Source: Clostridia bacterium (GTDB lineage Bacteria; Bacillota; Clostridia; Oscillospirales; Acutalibacteraceae). From it: DNA of 64,000 nucleotides. Under the pieces are notes generated by a model. The model did not search any database and had not been told where the DNA came from. It worked only from the letters and a program-made list of their open reading frames with translations. The stretch spans positions 35,368 through 99,367 of the forward strand of contig JAFQCR010000028.1 of assembly GCA_017416345.1 (NCBI GenBank), read 5' to 3'. Below, in pieces: positions 34,800-42,266 of this stretch. Positions within the stretch are counted from its first letter, which is position 1. Every line of letters begins with the position of its first letter. The translations under genes and the position numbers were made by a program.

Positions 34800-35239
34800 C
34801 GTAGGGGCTTTCCTGTGTTCGCCCACGAGGCTGATCGTGCGTTCTGCCTTACGGGACGTCGAGGGCGCCGTCCCCTACAAGCTCCAAAGCCTCAATGTAG
34901 GGACCGACGCTTACTGCGCCGTCTCCCTCTGTCACTTCGTGACATCTCCCTCACACCGTGAGGAAGTCTTCCCTGGCGGTCCGCCGCAAGACAGCTTTCG
35001 GGAGGGTACAGAGGCCCTCCCCTCCACAGCTGATCGCATTCATCGTAGGGGCGCACCTATGTGTGCGCCCACCGTAATACAGCCATAACGTATCGTTTGC
35101 GCTGTATCGTGACGGGGACACCTCATCCGTCAGGCTTCGCCTGCCACCTTCCCCTCAAGGGGAAGGCTAAAAGAAGCGGAGGCTGACCGTAGGGGCTTTC
35201 CTATGTTCGCCCGCGGGCGTTCACAGAACGCCCCTACGG
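34800..35239. repeat. Cluster of GTAGGGGC palindromic repeats
   Basis: Most of the 695-base gap between the rhamnosidase and rpsB is repeat sequence without a plausible gene. Units begin GTAGGGGC or end GCCCCTAC and fold into hairpins, for example CCGTAGGGGC at about 35189 with GCCCCTACGG at 35230-35239. CGTAGGGGCTTTCCT followed by GTTCGCCC occurs twice (34799, 35190), and the 27-base unit at 35044-35070 recurs exactly at 39033-39059. It resembles REP/BIME-like dispersed palindromes. Confidence 0.75.
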
Positions 35240-35309
35240 CAAGCAAAATACAAATTTTTGATGCATTTTCCAAATTGCAAAAATATTTTTCTGAACTTCA
35301 AAAAAACTA

Positions 35310-35338
35310 TTGCATTTTGGAAATACTTGTGCTATAAT
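35310..35338 (+). promoter_or_regulatory. Promoter of rpsB-tsf
   Basis: TTGCAT (35310-35315), 17-base spacer, TATAAT (35333-35338). It precedes a leader of about 130 bases. Confidence 0.85.
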
Positions 35339-35382
35339 ACTTCGGCTCGGAGTATGCCAAGCTTTGAGCAAAAAAATTCACA

Positions 35383-35460
35383 CGTGTTTGTAATGTGACG
35401 AAACGGTGTCCTGAAAATTTAGGAAAAGCCGTCAATTATGCAAACACGGCGGTATAACCG
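35383..35460 (+). promoter_or_regulatory. Candidate structured rpsB leader
   Basis: The untranslated leader can fold into a nested structure: CGTGTTTG (35383-35390) pairs with CAAACACG (35441-35448); inside it ACGG (35403-35406) pairs with CCGT (35429-35432), and TCCT (35409-35412) with AGGA (35421-35424). A small hairpin CGGT/ACCG (35450-35460) sits just before the ribosome binding site. This could let ribosomal protein S2 control its own synthesis, as is known for other S2 leaders, but identity with a named family is not shown. Confidence 0.5.
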
Positions 35461-35474
35461 AAGGAGGAAAAATT

Positions 35475-36212
35475 ATGGCAGTAGTATCTATGAAACAGCT
35501 GCTCGAGGCCGGTGTTCATTTCGGACATCAGACCCGCCGCTGGAACCCGAAAATGGCTGAGTACATTTTCACCGAGCGTAACGGTATCTACATTATCGAC
35601 CTGCAGAAGACCGTTAAGAAGCTCAACGAGGCATATCTTTTTGCTCGTGACATCGCAGCAGAAGGCAAGGATATCCTCTTTGTAGGCACCAAGAAGCAGG
35701 CCCAGGATTCCATCAAGGAAGAGGCTATCAACTGCTCCATGCCTTATGTCAACGCACGTTGGCTCGGCGGTATGCTTACCAACTTCCGCACCATCCGTAC
35801 CAGAATTGCCCGTTTGGAGCAGCTCAACAAGATGAAGGAAGACGGCACTTTCGATCTTCTCCCCAAGAAGGAAGTTATTGGTCTTGAGCTTGAGATCGAG
35901 AAGCTTGAGAAGTTCCTTGGCGGTATCAAGGATATGCAGAAGATCCCCGGTGCATTGTTCATCGTTGACCCCAGAAAAGAGAGAATCGCTGTTCAGGAAG
36001 CAAAGAAGCTCGGTATTCCGATCATTGCTATCGTTGACACCAACTGTGATCCCGATGAGATCGACGCAGTTATCCCCGGTAACGACGATGCTATCCGTGC
36101 AGTAAAGCTCATTGCTTCTACCATCGCCGCTGCTGTTATCGAAGCAAGACAGGGCGAGCAGGCAGCTCCCGCAGAGGCTGAGGAAGCACCTGCAGAGGAA
36201 GCCGCTGAATAA
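35475..36212 (+). CDS. rpsB: 30S ribosomal protein S2
   Basis: A 245-residue S2 protein with the family N-terminus [20 protein letters not shown], then [20 protein letters not shown] and [10 protein letters not shown]. The C-terminal 20 residues are an Ala/Glu-rich tail. S2 joins the small subunit late and binds S1-type mRNA contacts. AAGGAGG lies before the ATG. It is paired with tsf, as in most bacteria. Confidence 0.98.
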   Translation: MAVVSMKQLLEAGVHFGHQTRRWNPKMAEYIFTERNGIYIIDLQKTVKKLNEAYLFARDIAAEGKDILFVGTKKQAQDSIKEEAINCSMPYVNARWLGGMLTNFRTIRTRIARLEQLNKMKEDGTFDLLPKKEVIGLELEIEKLEKFLGGIKDMQKIPGALFIVDPRKERIAVQEAKKLGIPIIAIVDTNCDPDEIDAVIPGNDDAIRAVKLIASTIAAAVIEARQGEQAAPAEAEEAPAEEAAE

Positions 36213-36231
36213 TTAAAGGCTTAAAAATTTG

Positions 36232-36265
36232 TGCCGGTGAGAGCAGGTCTTTTACCGGCATTTTT
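36232..36265 (+). terminator. Terminator-like hairpin between rpsB and tsf
   Basis: Stem TGCCGGT/ACCGGCA is followed by five T. It probably reduces read-through so that S2 and EF-Ts are made at different levels, since no separate tsf promoter is obvious. Confidence 0.65.
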
Positions 36266-36293
36266 GAAAAAATAATTTTTGGAGGAATGTAAA

Positions 36294-37205
36294 ATGGCAT
36301 TCACAGCTAAAGACGTGCAGGCTCTTCGTGAGAAGACCGGTTGCGGAATGATGGATTGTAAGAAGGCTCTTACCGAGTGCGACGGAAATATGGACGCCGC
36401 TGTTGATTACCTCAGAGAAAAAGGCCTTGCATCGCAGGCCAAGAAGGCAACCCGTATTGCCGCTGAGGGTACTGTTGCTGTTGCTACCGCTAACGGTGCC
36501 AGCGCAGTTGTTGAAGTAAACTCCGAGACCGACTTCGTTGCTTCCAACGACGAGTTCAAGGCTTTCGCAGTTAAGGTTGCCGAGGTTGCTGCCAAGGCTA
36601 ACCCCCAGGATGTTGATGCTCTTCTTGCCGCAAAGGATGATGAGTCCGGCAAGACCGTTGACGAACTCAAGCAGGATATCTTCCTCAAGTTCCGTGAGAA
36701 TATGCAGATCCGCCGCTTTGTCCGTTATGAGGGCGTAGTTGCTACCTATGTTCACATGGGTGGTAAGATCGGCGTTATGGTCAAGATCGATACCGACGTT
36801 GCCGATACCGCAGCAGTTCTCGCTATGGGTAAGAACGTTGCTATGCAGATCGCCGCTATGAACCCTGCTTATCTCGATCCCGCTTCTGTTCCCGCAGAGG
36901 TTCTCGAGAAGGAAAAGGCTATCATGGTTGCACAGATGAAGGAAGACCCCAAGATGGCTGGCAAGCCCGATCAGGTTCTCGCCAAGATCGTTGAGGGTAA
37001 GATCGGCAAGTACTATAAGGAAAACACCCTTATGGAGCAGACCTTCATTATGGACGACATCGCTGTCGGCAAGTATGTTGCCAACACCGCTAAGGAGCTT
37101 GGCGGCAACATCAAGGTCGTTGACTTTGTCCGTTTTGAGAAGGGCGAAGGCATCGAGAAGCGTGTTGACGATTTCGCTTCCGAAGTTGCAGCAATGGCAA
37201 AGTAA
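36294..37205 (+). CDS. tsf: Elongation factor Ts
   Basis: A 303-residue nucleotide exchange factor for EF-Tu. The N-terminus has VQALREKTGCGMMDCKKAL, followed by VNSETDFVASNDEF in the core and GKYYKENTLMEQTF in the C-terminal part. ATG 36294 is preceded by GGAGG at eight bases; a TTG upstream is rejected because it overlaps that site. A clear terminator ends the unit. Confidence 0.98.
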   Translation: MAFTAKDVQALREKTGCGMMDCKKALTECDGNMDAAVDYLREKGLASQAKKATRIAAEGTVAVATANGASAVVEVNSETDFVASNDEFKAFAVKVAEVAAKANPQDVDALLAAKDDESGKTVDELKQDIFLKFRENMQIRRFVRYEGVVATYVHMGGKIGVMVKIDTDVADTAAVLAMGKNVAMQIAAMNPAYLDPASVPAEVLEKEKAIMVAQMKEDPKMAGKPDQVLAKIVEGKIGKYYKENTLMEQTFIMDDIAVGKYVANTAKELGGNIKVVDFVRFEKGEGIEKRVDDFASEVAAMAK

Positions 37206-37226
37206 TTTTGCAAAAAATAAGTTAAA

Positions 37227-37264
37227 AAAAGACCTCACAGAGCTTCGGCTTTGTGAGGTCTTTT
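37227..37264 (+). terminator. Intrinsic terminator after tsf
   Basis: Stem AAAAGACCTCACAGAGC with GCTTTGTGAGGTCTTTT around a TTCG loop. Confidence 0.92.
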
Positions 37265-37270
37265 GTTGCT

Positions 37271-37560
37271 GTAGGGGCGTTCTGTGAACACCTGCGGGCG
37301 ATTCGTGAATCGCCCCTACATAGCCTCCCTTGCCTAAAGGGAGAGATGTCTGCGAAGCAGACAGAGAGGGACGGGTCGGTAGACCGCCGGATGGCGGTGG
37401 AGGGATTCAGTAAGCCGTCTTACGGTAGGCGGCCAATGGTTGTCCAACGATAGGACAAATTGATATTTGTAGGGGACGGCGCCTACAACGTCCCGTAAAG
37501 CCAACCCACGGTGGTAGGAGCAACCTCTGCGCCCTCCCGAAAGATGATCGTCATCCGTTG
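37271..37560. repeat. Dispersed palindromic repeats between tsf and lipoprotein gene
   Basis: This gap contains several family members: GTAGGGGCG at 37271 pairs with CGCCCCTAC at 37311-37319; then a unit starting GCCTCCCTTGCCTAAAGGGAG and ending GGAGGGATTC (about 37322-37412), related to the MITE-like element at 12477; then TTGTAGGGGACGGCGCC at about 37468 with ACGTCCCGTAA. No gene is seen. Confidence 0.7.
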
Positions 37561-37583
37561 ATTACACGTATTTTGAATTTTTA

Positions 37584-37612
37584 TAGACAAAATTCAAAAT
37601 GTGATGTATAAT
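37584..37612 (+). promoter_or_regulatory. Promoter of the transglutaminase lipoprotein gene
   Basis: TAGACA (37584-37589), 17-base spacer, TATAAT (37607-37612). A palindrome TTTTGAATTT (37571-37580) / AAATTCAAAA (37590-37599) brackets the -35 box and may be an operator. Confidence 0.7.
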
Positions 37613-37653
37613 TATAATGGCGCGTTGAAATTAAGATAGCGAGGTATGTCTTT

Positions 37654-38847
37654 ATGAAAAAACTTACTGCAATTTTTCTTTTAGCGACCCTTATTTTGAC
37701 TTTTTGCGCTTGCACAAAAGGGGAGGACAATACACCTGCCCAAAGCACACCGCAAAGCAACACACAAAGCACGGCTTCGAAGGATGATGAACCGACTTCG
37801 ACCGACACCGTGACCTCCGATACTGAAACCACCGAAAGCGGTGACACTCAAAGCACCGAGTCGGACGATTCGTCGACAACACCGTCCGAAACGGTCAGCT
37901 CGGCCGAAAGCAATGTGTCCTCAAAGGAGCAGACCTCATCAAAGACCGATACTTCGTCCAAGACCCAGACCTCGTCCAAGACCGAGACTACGTCACGGCC
38001 CGAGGTCAGCAATCAGGTGCATACCGCCTTGAGCGAGTCGCAGTATTATCAGTATAACAATATGACGGCCGACCAGAAGAAGGTCTACGAAAGGCTCAAG
38101 ACTGCCGCCGTGAGTTATCAGAACTCGGTCGATATTTCCGACCTTGATTTCACGGTCAATGAGGCCATTGCGATAATACGCCGATTTGCTGCCGATCATC
38201 CGCAGTATTTCTGGATAAGCGACCATGTTTCGGCATCGTATAATTCTGCCACCAACAAGGCGACCGCCTGCATTATGCTGTATTCCGACGGCACCGTGAC
38301 CGATGATGTAAAAACAGGCAATTTGGCCGACCGTGCCAAGATAAACTCACGCAAGGCCGAGGTCGAGGCCAAGGTCAAGCAGATCGTCAGCAAAATAGGC
38401 ACGTCATGGAGCGATTACGACAAGGAAAAGTATATCCACGACTACCTTGTGGACACCATAAAGTATAACCAAGCCGTTGCCGCAAACCCCATAACCAACG
38501 GCAATGTGCATCAGGCGCTGGATGCTTACGGTGCGCTGATAGGCAAGAGCGCCGTTTGCGAGGGCTATGCCAAGGCGTTTCAGTACCTTTGCTATACGGT
38601 GGGGCTCAACGCCAATCAGGTTCACGGGATCGGACATGAGTGGAACGTTGTAAGGCTTGACGGCGAGTGGTATCAGATCGACGTCACGTGGGATGATCCC
38701 ATCGTCAGCGGCGGCGGTGATATGAAGACCTACGATTTCTTCAACCTCACGACCAAGCAGATGCTGGCCAAGGACCATTCCATCGATCCCAACAGTCCCT
38801 TATCCGTTCCTAATTGCACCGCAACCAAGAACAAATATAAGAAATAA
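37654..38847 (+). CDS. Transglutaminase-like domain lipoprotein
   Basis: A 397-residue exported protein. The signal peptide ends in a lipobox-like TFCAC. Residues about 25-120 are a low-complexity Ser/Thr/Glu linker, probably spanning the cell wall. The C-terminal half has a transglutaminase-like catalytic domain with the triad Cys in SAVCEGYAKAFQYLC, His in GIGHEWNVV and Asp in YQIDVTWDDP. Such bacterial domains act as peptidases or crosslinking enzymes. It stands between tsf and pyrH, genes usually adjacent, and is flanked by repeats on both sides. Confidence 0.88.
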   Translation: MKKLTAIFLLATLILTFCACTKGEDNTPAQSTPQSNTQSTASKDDEPTSTDTVTSDTETTESGDTQSTESDDSSTTPSETVSSAESNVSSKEQTSSKTDTSSKTQTSSKTETTSRPEVSNQVHTALSESQYYQYNNMTADQKKVYERLKTAAVSYQNSVDISDLDFTVNEAIAIIRRFAADHPQYFWISDHVSASYNSATNKATACIMLYSDGTVTDDVKTGNLADRAKINSRKAEVEAKVKQIVSKIGTSWSDYDKEKYIHDYLVDTIKYNQAVAANPITNGNVHQALDAYGALIGKSAVCEGYAKAFQYLCYTVGLNANQVHGIGHEWNVVRLDGEWYQIDVTWDDPIVSGGGDMKTYDFFNLTTKQMLAKDHSIDPNSPLSVPNCTATKNKYKK

Positions 38848-38870
38848 ATATTGTAAAGCTTGATAAGCAT

Positions 38871-38909
38871 AAAGCCTCACAAGGTCACAAGACCCTGTGA
38901 GGTATTTGT
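38871..38909 (+). terminator. Intrinsic terminator after the lipoprotein gene
   Basis: Stem CCTCACAAGGTC with GACCCTGTGAGG (one mismatch), flanked by A-rich and T-rich bases. Confidence 0.78.
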
Positions 38910-38940
38910 TTGCCGTATCTTATAATATTTCGCACAGCGT

Positions 38941-39118
38941 CGTAGGGGAGGGCGTTTTCCTCGAAAGGCCGACCGATACAATAGACCTCACGGGCGAACA
39001 GGAAAGCCCCTACGGCAGACCTTGATATTTCTCGTAGGGGCGCACCTATGTGTGCGCCCGAAAGGTTGAAATCAACAGGAAGGGCATTCGGGCGGCCAAC
39101 GGCCGCACATGTGCATTG
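38941..39118. repeat. Dispersed GTAGGGGC repeats before pyrH
   Basis: CGTAGGGG at 38941 faces GCCCCTACG at about 39006-39014, and an inverted copy of the GGGGCTTTCCTGTTCGCCC unit lies between. The 27-base unit at 39033-39059 (CGTAGGGGCGCACCTATGTG then TGCGCCC) is identical to 35044-35070. No gene is seen in the gap 38848-39300 apart from these repeats, a terminator and a promoter. Confidence 0.75.
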
Positions 39119-39170
39119 GCAGTAGTATTGCATGACGGTAAGGCAATATATAATTGTACATGAGATACCG

Positions 39171-39195
39171 GACGGCGATTTTCGCCGTCTTTTAT
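39171..39195 (+). terminator. Short terminator-like hairpin upstream of pyrH
   Basis: Stem GACGGCG/CGCCGTC followed by TTTTATTTT. It would isolate the pyrH operon from upstream transcripts. Confidence 0.65.
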
Positions 39196-39231
39196 TTTGC
39201 AATTTTTCTTGTTGTTTGGTGATAGTTCTGA

Positions 39232-39260
39232 TTGACTTTATGACCATAATATTGTAGAAT
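39232..39260 (+). promoter_or_regulatory. Promoter of the pyrH operon
   Basis: TTGACT (39232-39237), 17-base spacer, TAGAAT (39255-39260). Confidence 0.8.
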
Positions 39261-39300
39261 AGAATAGTAAATATAAACTGCCGGAAATGGCGATAGGGAT

Positions 39301-40014
39301 GTGTTGATTTTGAAACCTGCATTTAATAGAATTCTTCTGAAGCTTTCGGGCGAGGTGCTCGCAGGTGAGCAGAAAACAGGTATTGATTTTTCTATGGTCG
39401 AAACCGTTTGTAAGCGTATCAAGACCGTTGTTGAAAACGGTGTTCAGGTCGGTATAGTTATCGGCGGCGGCAACTTCTGGAGAGGACGTTCCTCGGGCAA
39501 TATGGACCGTAATACTGCCGACAGTATGGGTATGCTGGCCACCGTTATCAACTGTCTGGGCGTTTCGGACACTCTTATTCAGATGGGTGTCAAGGCTTCG
39601 GTCATGTCGGCCGTTGAGATGAACAAAATCGCCGATTTCTTCACTGCCCGTGAGGCCAAAAAGAGACTTGAAGCAGGCGAGGTCGTGCTGTTTGCCGCAG
39701 GAACGGGTAGCCCCTTCTTCTCGACCGATACCGGTGCGGCGCTTCGTGCCGCCGAGATCGAGGCTGACGTTATTTTCAAGGCAACTAACGTTGACGGCGT
39801 TTACGATAAGGACCCCAACAAGTACGATGATGCCGTGAAGTATGACACACTTTCGCATTCCGAGGTCTTGGCCAAGGATCTTCACGTTATGGATGCCGCC
39901 GCCGCATCGCTCTGCCGTGACCGAGACATCAACATTCTCGTTTTCAACCTTAACGACCCCGACAATATTGTCCGTGCCGTTATGGGTGAGAAGATCGGAA
40001 CTCTTGTAAAATAA
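39301..40014 (+). CDS. pyrH: Uridylate kinase
   Basis: A 237-residue UMP kinase of the amino-acid-kinase fold. It has NRILLKLSGEVLAGEQ at the N-terminus, IVIGGGNFWRGR, TADSMGMLATVINCLG, FAAGTGSPFFSTDT and KATNVDGVYDKDP. It converts UMP to UDP. The start is uncertain: GTG 39301 gives MLILKPAF, while TTG 39310 gives MKPAF, nearer the usual family start; AGGG at 39295 could serve either. It leads the frr-uppS-cdsA-dxr-rseP-ispG-polC run. Confidence 0.95.
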   Translation: MLILKPAFNRILLKLSGEVLAGEQKTGIDFSMVETVCKRIKTVVENGVQVGIVIGGGNFWRGRSSGNMDRNTADSMGMLATVINCLGVSDTLIQMGVKASVMSAVEMNKIADFFTAREAKKRLEAGEVVLFAAGTGSPFFSTDTGAALRAAEIEADVIFKATNVDGVYDKDPNKYDDAVKYDTLSHSEVLAKDLHVMDAAAASLCRDRDINILVFNLNDPDNIVRAVMGEKIGTLVK

Positions 40015-40048
40015 TTAAATTTAAATATAACATTTAAGGAGAAAATAT

Positions 40049-40603
40049 ATGAAAACAGTTATCAGCAATACCGAAAGCAAAATGGGCAAGACAATTGATG
40101 CTATGATGCGTGATTTTGGCGCCATCCGTGCAGGCCGTGCCAACCCCTCGGTTCTTGACAGGATCTCGGTCGATTACTACGGCTGTCCCACTCCCGTAAA
40201 TCAGTTGGCCGCCGTTTCGGTCACCGAGGCAAGAGTTCTGCAGATCCAGCCTTATGATGCAAGCGTTTTGAAGCTTATCGAAAAGGCTATCCAGGTTTCG
40301 GATATCGGCATCAACCCCCAGAACGACGGACGTGTTATCCGCCTTATTTTCCCGCCGTTGACCGAGGAGCGTCGTAAGGACATCGTTAAGGATGCACGCA
40401 AGATATCCGAGGACAGCAAGGTTGCTATCCGCTCCATCCGCCGTGATGCCATTGAAAAACTCAAGGCAATGAAGAAGGCCAACGAGATCACCGAGGACGA
40501 TCAGGCCAACGGCGAGAAGAAGATCCAAACATTGACCGATAAGTTCTGCAAGGATATTGACGATGCTACCGCAGTAAAAGAAAAAGAGATCATGGAGATC
40601 TAA
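40049..40603 (+). CDS. frr: Ribosome recycling factor
   Basis: A 184-residue protein that releases ribosomes after termination with EF-G. Typical segments are FGAIRAGRANPSVLDRISVD, YYGCPTPVNQLAAVSV, DIGINPQNDGRVIRLIFPPL and RREDI-like TEERRKDIVKDARK. AAGGAGA precedes the ATG. It follows pyrH by 34 bases, as is usual. Confidence 0.97.
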   Translation: MKTVISNTESKMGKTIDAMMRDFGAIRAGRANPSVLDRISVDYYGCPTPVNQLAAVSVTEARVLQIQPYDASVLKLIEKAIQVSDIGINPQNDGRVIRLIFPPLTEERRKDIVKDARKISEDSKVAIRSIRRDAIEKLKAMKKANEITEDDQANGEKKIQTLTDKFCKDIDDATAVKEKEIMEI

Positions 40604-40616
40604 ACCGCAAAACCGA

Positions 40617-40642
40617 CCCATCAGGGAAGCTTCCCTGATGGG
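40617..40642 (+). terminator. Perfect palindrome hairpin between frr and uppS
   Basis: Twelve-base arms, CCCATCAGGGAA and TTCCCTGATGGG, meet around GC, making a 26-base perfect palindrome followed by only ATTTTG. With so few T it may be a weak terminator or an mRNA stability element rather than a full stop, as the downstream genes lack an obvious promoter. Confidence 0.55.
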
Positions 40643-40663
40643 ATTTTGAACTTGGAGGGTCTT

Positions 40664-41392
40664 ATGGCTTTATTCAAGAAAGATAAGCCGTCAACCGAGC
40701 GTGTTGTTCCCACACATATCGGAATTATTATGGACGGTAACGGCCGATGGGCCAAAAAAAGAATGCTGCCCCGTTCGGCAGGCCACGTTGCAGGGTCGGA
40801 AAACTTCAAAACAATAGCACGTTACTGTAACAAAATAGGCGTGAAATACCTCACCGTTTATGCGTTCTCCACCGAAAACTGGAAGCGCCCCAAGGATGAG
40901 GTCGACGGTATAATGAACCTGCTTCGCAAATACTTAAAGGATTCGACCAACTTCAAGGCCGAAAACATCAAGCTTCGTTTTATCGGGGAGCTTTCGGTGC
41001 TGCCCGAGGATATCAGGGAGCTTATCAAGCAGGCCGAGCTCGATTCAAGTGAGGCTACGGGTCTTACCGTTTATATGGCGGTCAACTACGGCGGCAGGGA
41101 CGAGATAGTACACGCTTTAAAACGCATTGCCGAGCGTGTAAAAACGGGTGAAATGAACGTTGATGATATTACCGAGGACACCGTGTCGGCCAATCTTTAT
41201 GCCGATTGTCCCGACCCCGATTTCATCATTCGTCCCAGCGGCGAATACCGTCTTTCCAATTTTTTGACGTGGCAGTCGGCCTATGCGGAATTCTGGTATT
41301 CCGATGTTTTGTGGCCGGATTTTTCACCTAAAGATCTTGATAAGGCTATTGATGACTTCAACAAACGCAACCGCCGTTTTGGCGGAGTGTGA
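40664..41392 (+). CDS. uppS: Undecaprenyl diphosphate synthase
   Basis: A 242-residue cis-prenyltransferase that makes the C55 carrier lipid for cell wall synthesis. It has the substrate-binding GIIMDGNGRWAKKR, YLTVYAFSTENWKRP, AVNYGGRDEI and the C-terminal RPSGEYRLSNFLTWQSAYAE. ATG 40664 with GGAGGG just before it is preferred to the earlier ATG at 40646, which lies ahead of that site. Confidence 0.96.
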   Translation: MALFKKDKPSTERVVPTHIGIIMDGNGRWAKKRMLPRSAGHVAGSENFKTIARYCNKIGVKYLTVYAFSTENWKRPKDEVDGIMNLLRKYLKDSTNFKAENIKLRFIGELSVLPEDIRELIKQAELDSSEATGLTVYMAVNYGGRDEIVHALKRIAERVKTGEMNVDDITEDTVSANLYADCPDPDFIIRPSGEYRLSNFLTWQSAYAEFWYSDVLWPDFSPKDLDKAIDDFNKRNRRFGGV

Positions 41393-41412
41393 GTCCTTGA
41401 GGAGGATTAATA

Positions 41413-42264
41413 ATGAAAACACGTATAATCAGCGGTGCGGTCGGCATAATTATTTTTGCGGCCGCAATCGTTGCATCGTTGACGATAGACACGGTCATAA
41501 TGCACGTTTTGCTGGCCGTTGTCGGTTGTATCGGAGTTTATGAGGCGTTAAAGACCACCGGTTACGTGAAGTCGAAATTTTTGCTGGTGAGCTCCATTGT
41601 TTATGCCGCCATCACGCCGTTTGTCTATAGCTTTGATATGCTGGGACCAAAATTCATCGGCGTTGATATGCCCATTAAGCACGAAATTTGTCTCATTTTG
41701 TACGCCGTTGTCATATTCACAATTTCAATGTTCCGTCATAACGAGATTAAACCGCTTGAAGTAACCTATGCCTTTGCGGCTACGGTTGCTATAACCTATG
41801 CTTTCTGGAGCCTTGCGGCGGTGTTCTCCAATCCCGACGGCAACGGTCTTTTCTACCTCATAATCGTTGTGATTGCCGCCTGGGGATGTGATACAGGTGC
41901 TTACTTTTCGGGCTATTTCTTCGGCAAGCACAAAATGGCTCCCGAGATAAGCCCCAAAAAGACGGTCGAGGGTGCCATCGGCGGCGTTATAACCGACGTT
42001 CTGCTTATGTTTGTTGCCTGCCTCATTTTCCATGAAATAACCGGCAAAACAGCTAACCTTATCACAATTCTGTGTGCCACTCCGTTCCTTGCGCTTGCAG
42101 GTATGATGGGCGACCTCATTTTCTCCTACATCAAGCGTGATTGCGGGATCAAGGACTACGGCAAGCTTATGCCGGGTCACGGCGGTGTTTTGGACCGTTT
42201 TGACAGTGTAGCGGTGGTTGCTCCCCTGGTGTACCTTGTGGTCGAGCATCTCCCGATGGTGTGA
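41413..42264 (+). CDS. cdsA: Phosphatidate cytidylyltransferase
   Basis: A 283-residue membrane enzyme with about eight helices that makes CDP-diacylglycerol from CTP and phosphatidic acid. The family signature is at the C-terminus: KRDCGIKDYGKLMPGHGGVL followed by DRFDS; SPKKTVEGAIGG precedes it. AGGAGG lies before the ATG. The stop codon is within a few bases of dxr. Confidence 0.95.
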   Translation: MKTRIISGAVGIIIFAAAIVASLTIDTVIMHVLLAVVGCIGVYEALKTTGYVKSKFLLVSSIVYAAITPFVYSFDMLGPKFIGVDMPIKHEICLILYAVVIFTISMFRHNEIKPLEVTYAFAATVAITYAFWSLAAVFSNPDGNGLFYLIIVVIAAWGCDTGAYFSGYFFGKHKMAPEISPKKTVEGAIGGVITDVLLMFVACLIFHEITGKTANLITILCATPFLALAGMMGDLIFSYIKRDCGIKDYGKLMPGHGGVLDRFDSVAVVAPLVYLVVEHLPMV

Positions 42265-42266
42265 TC

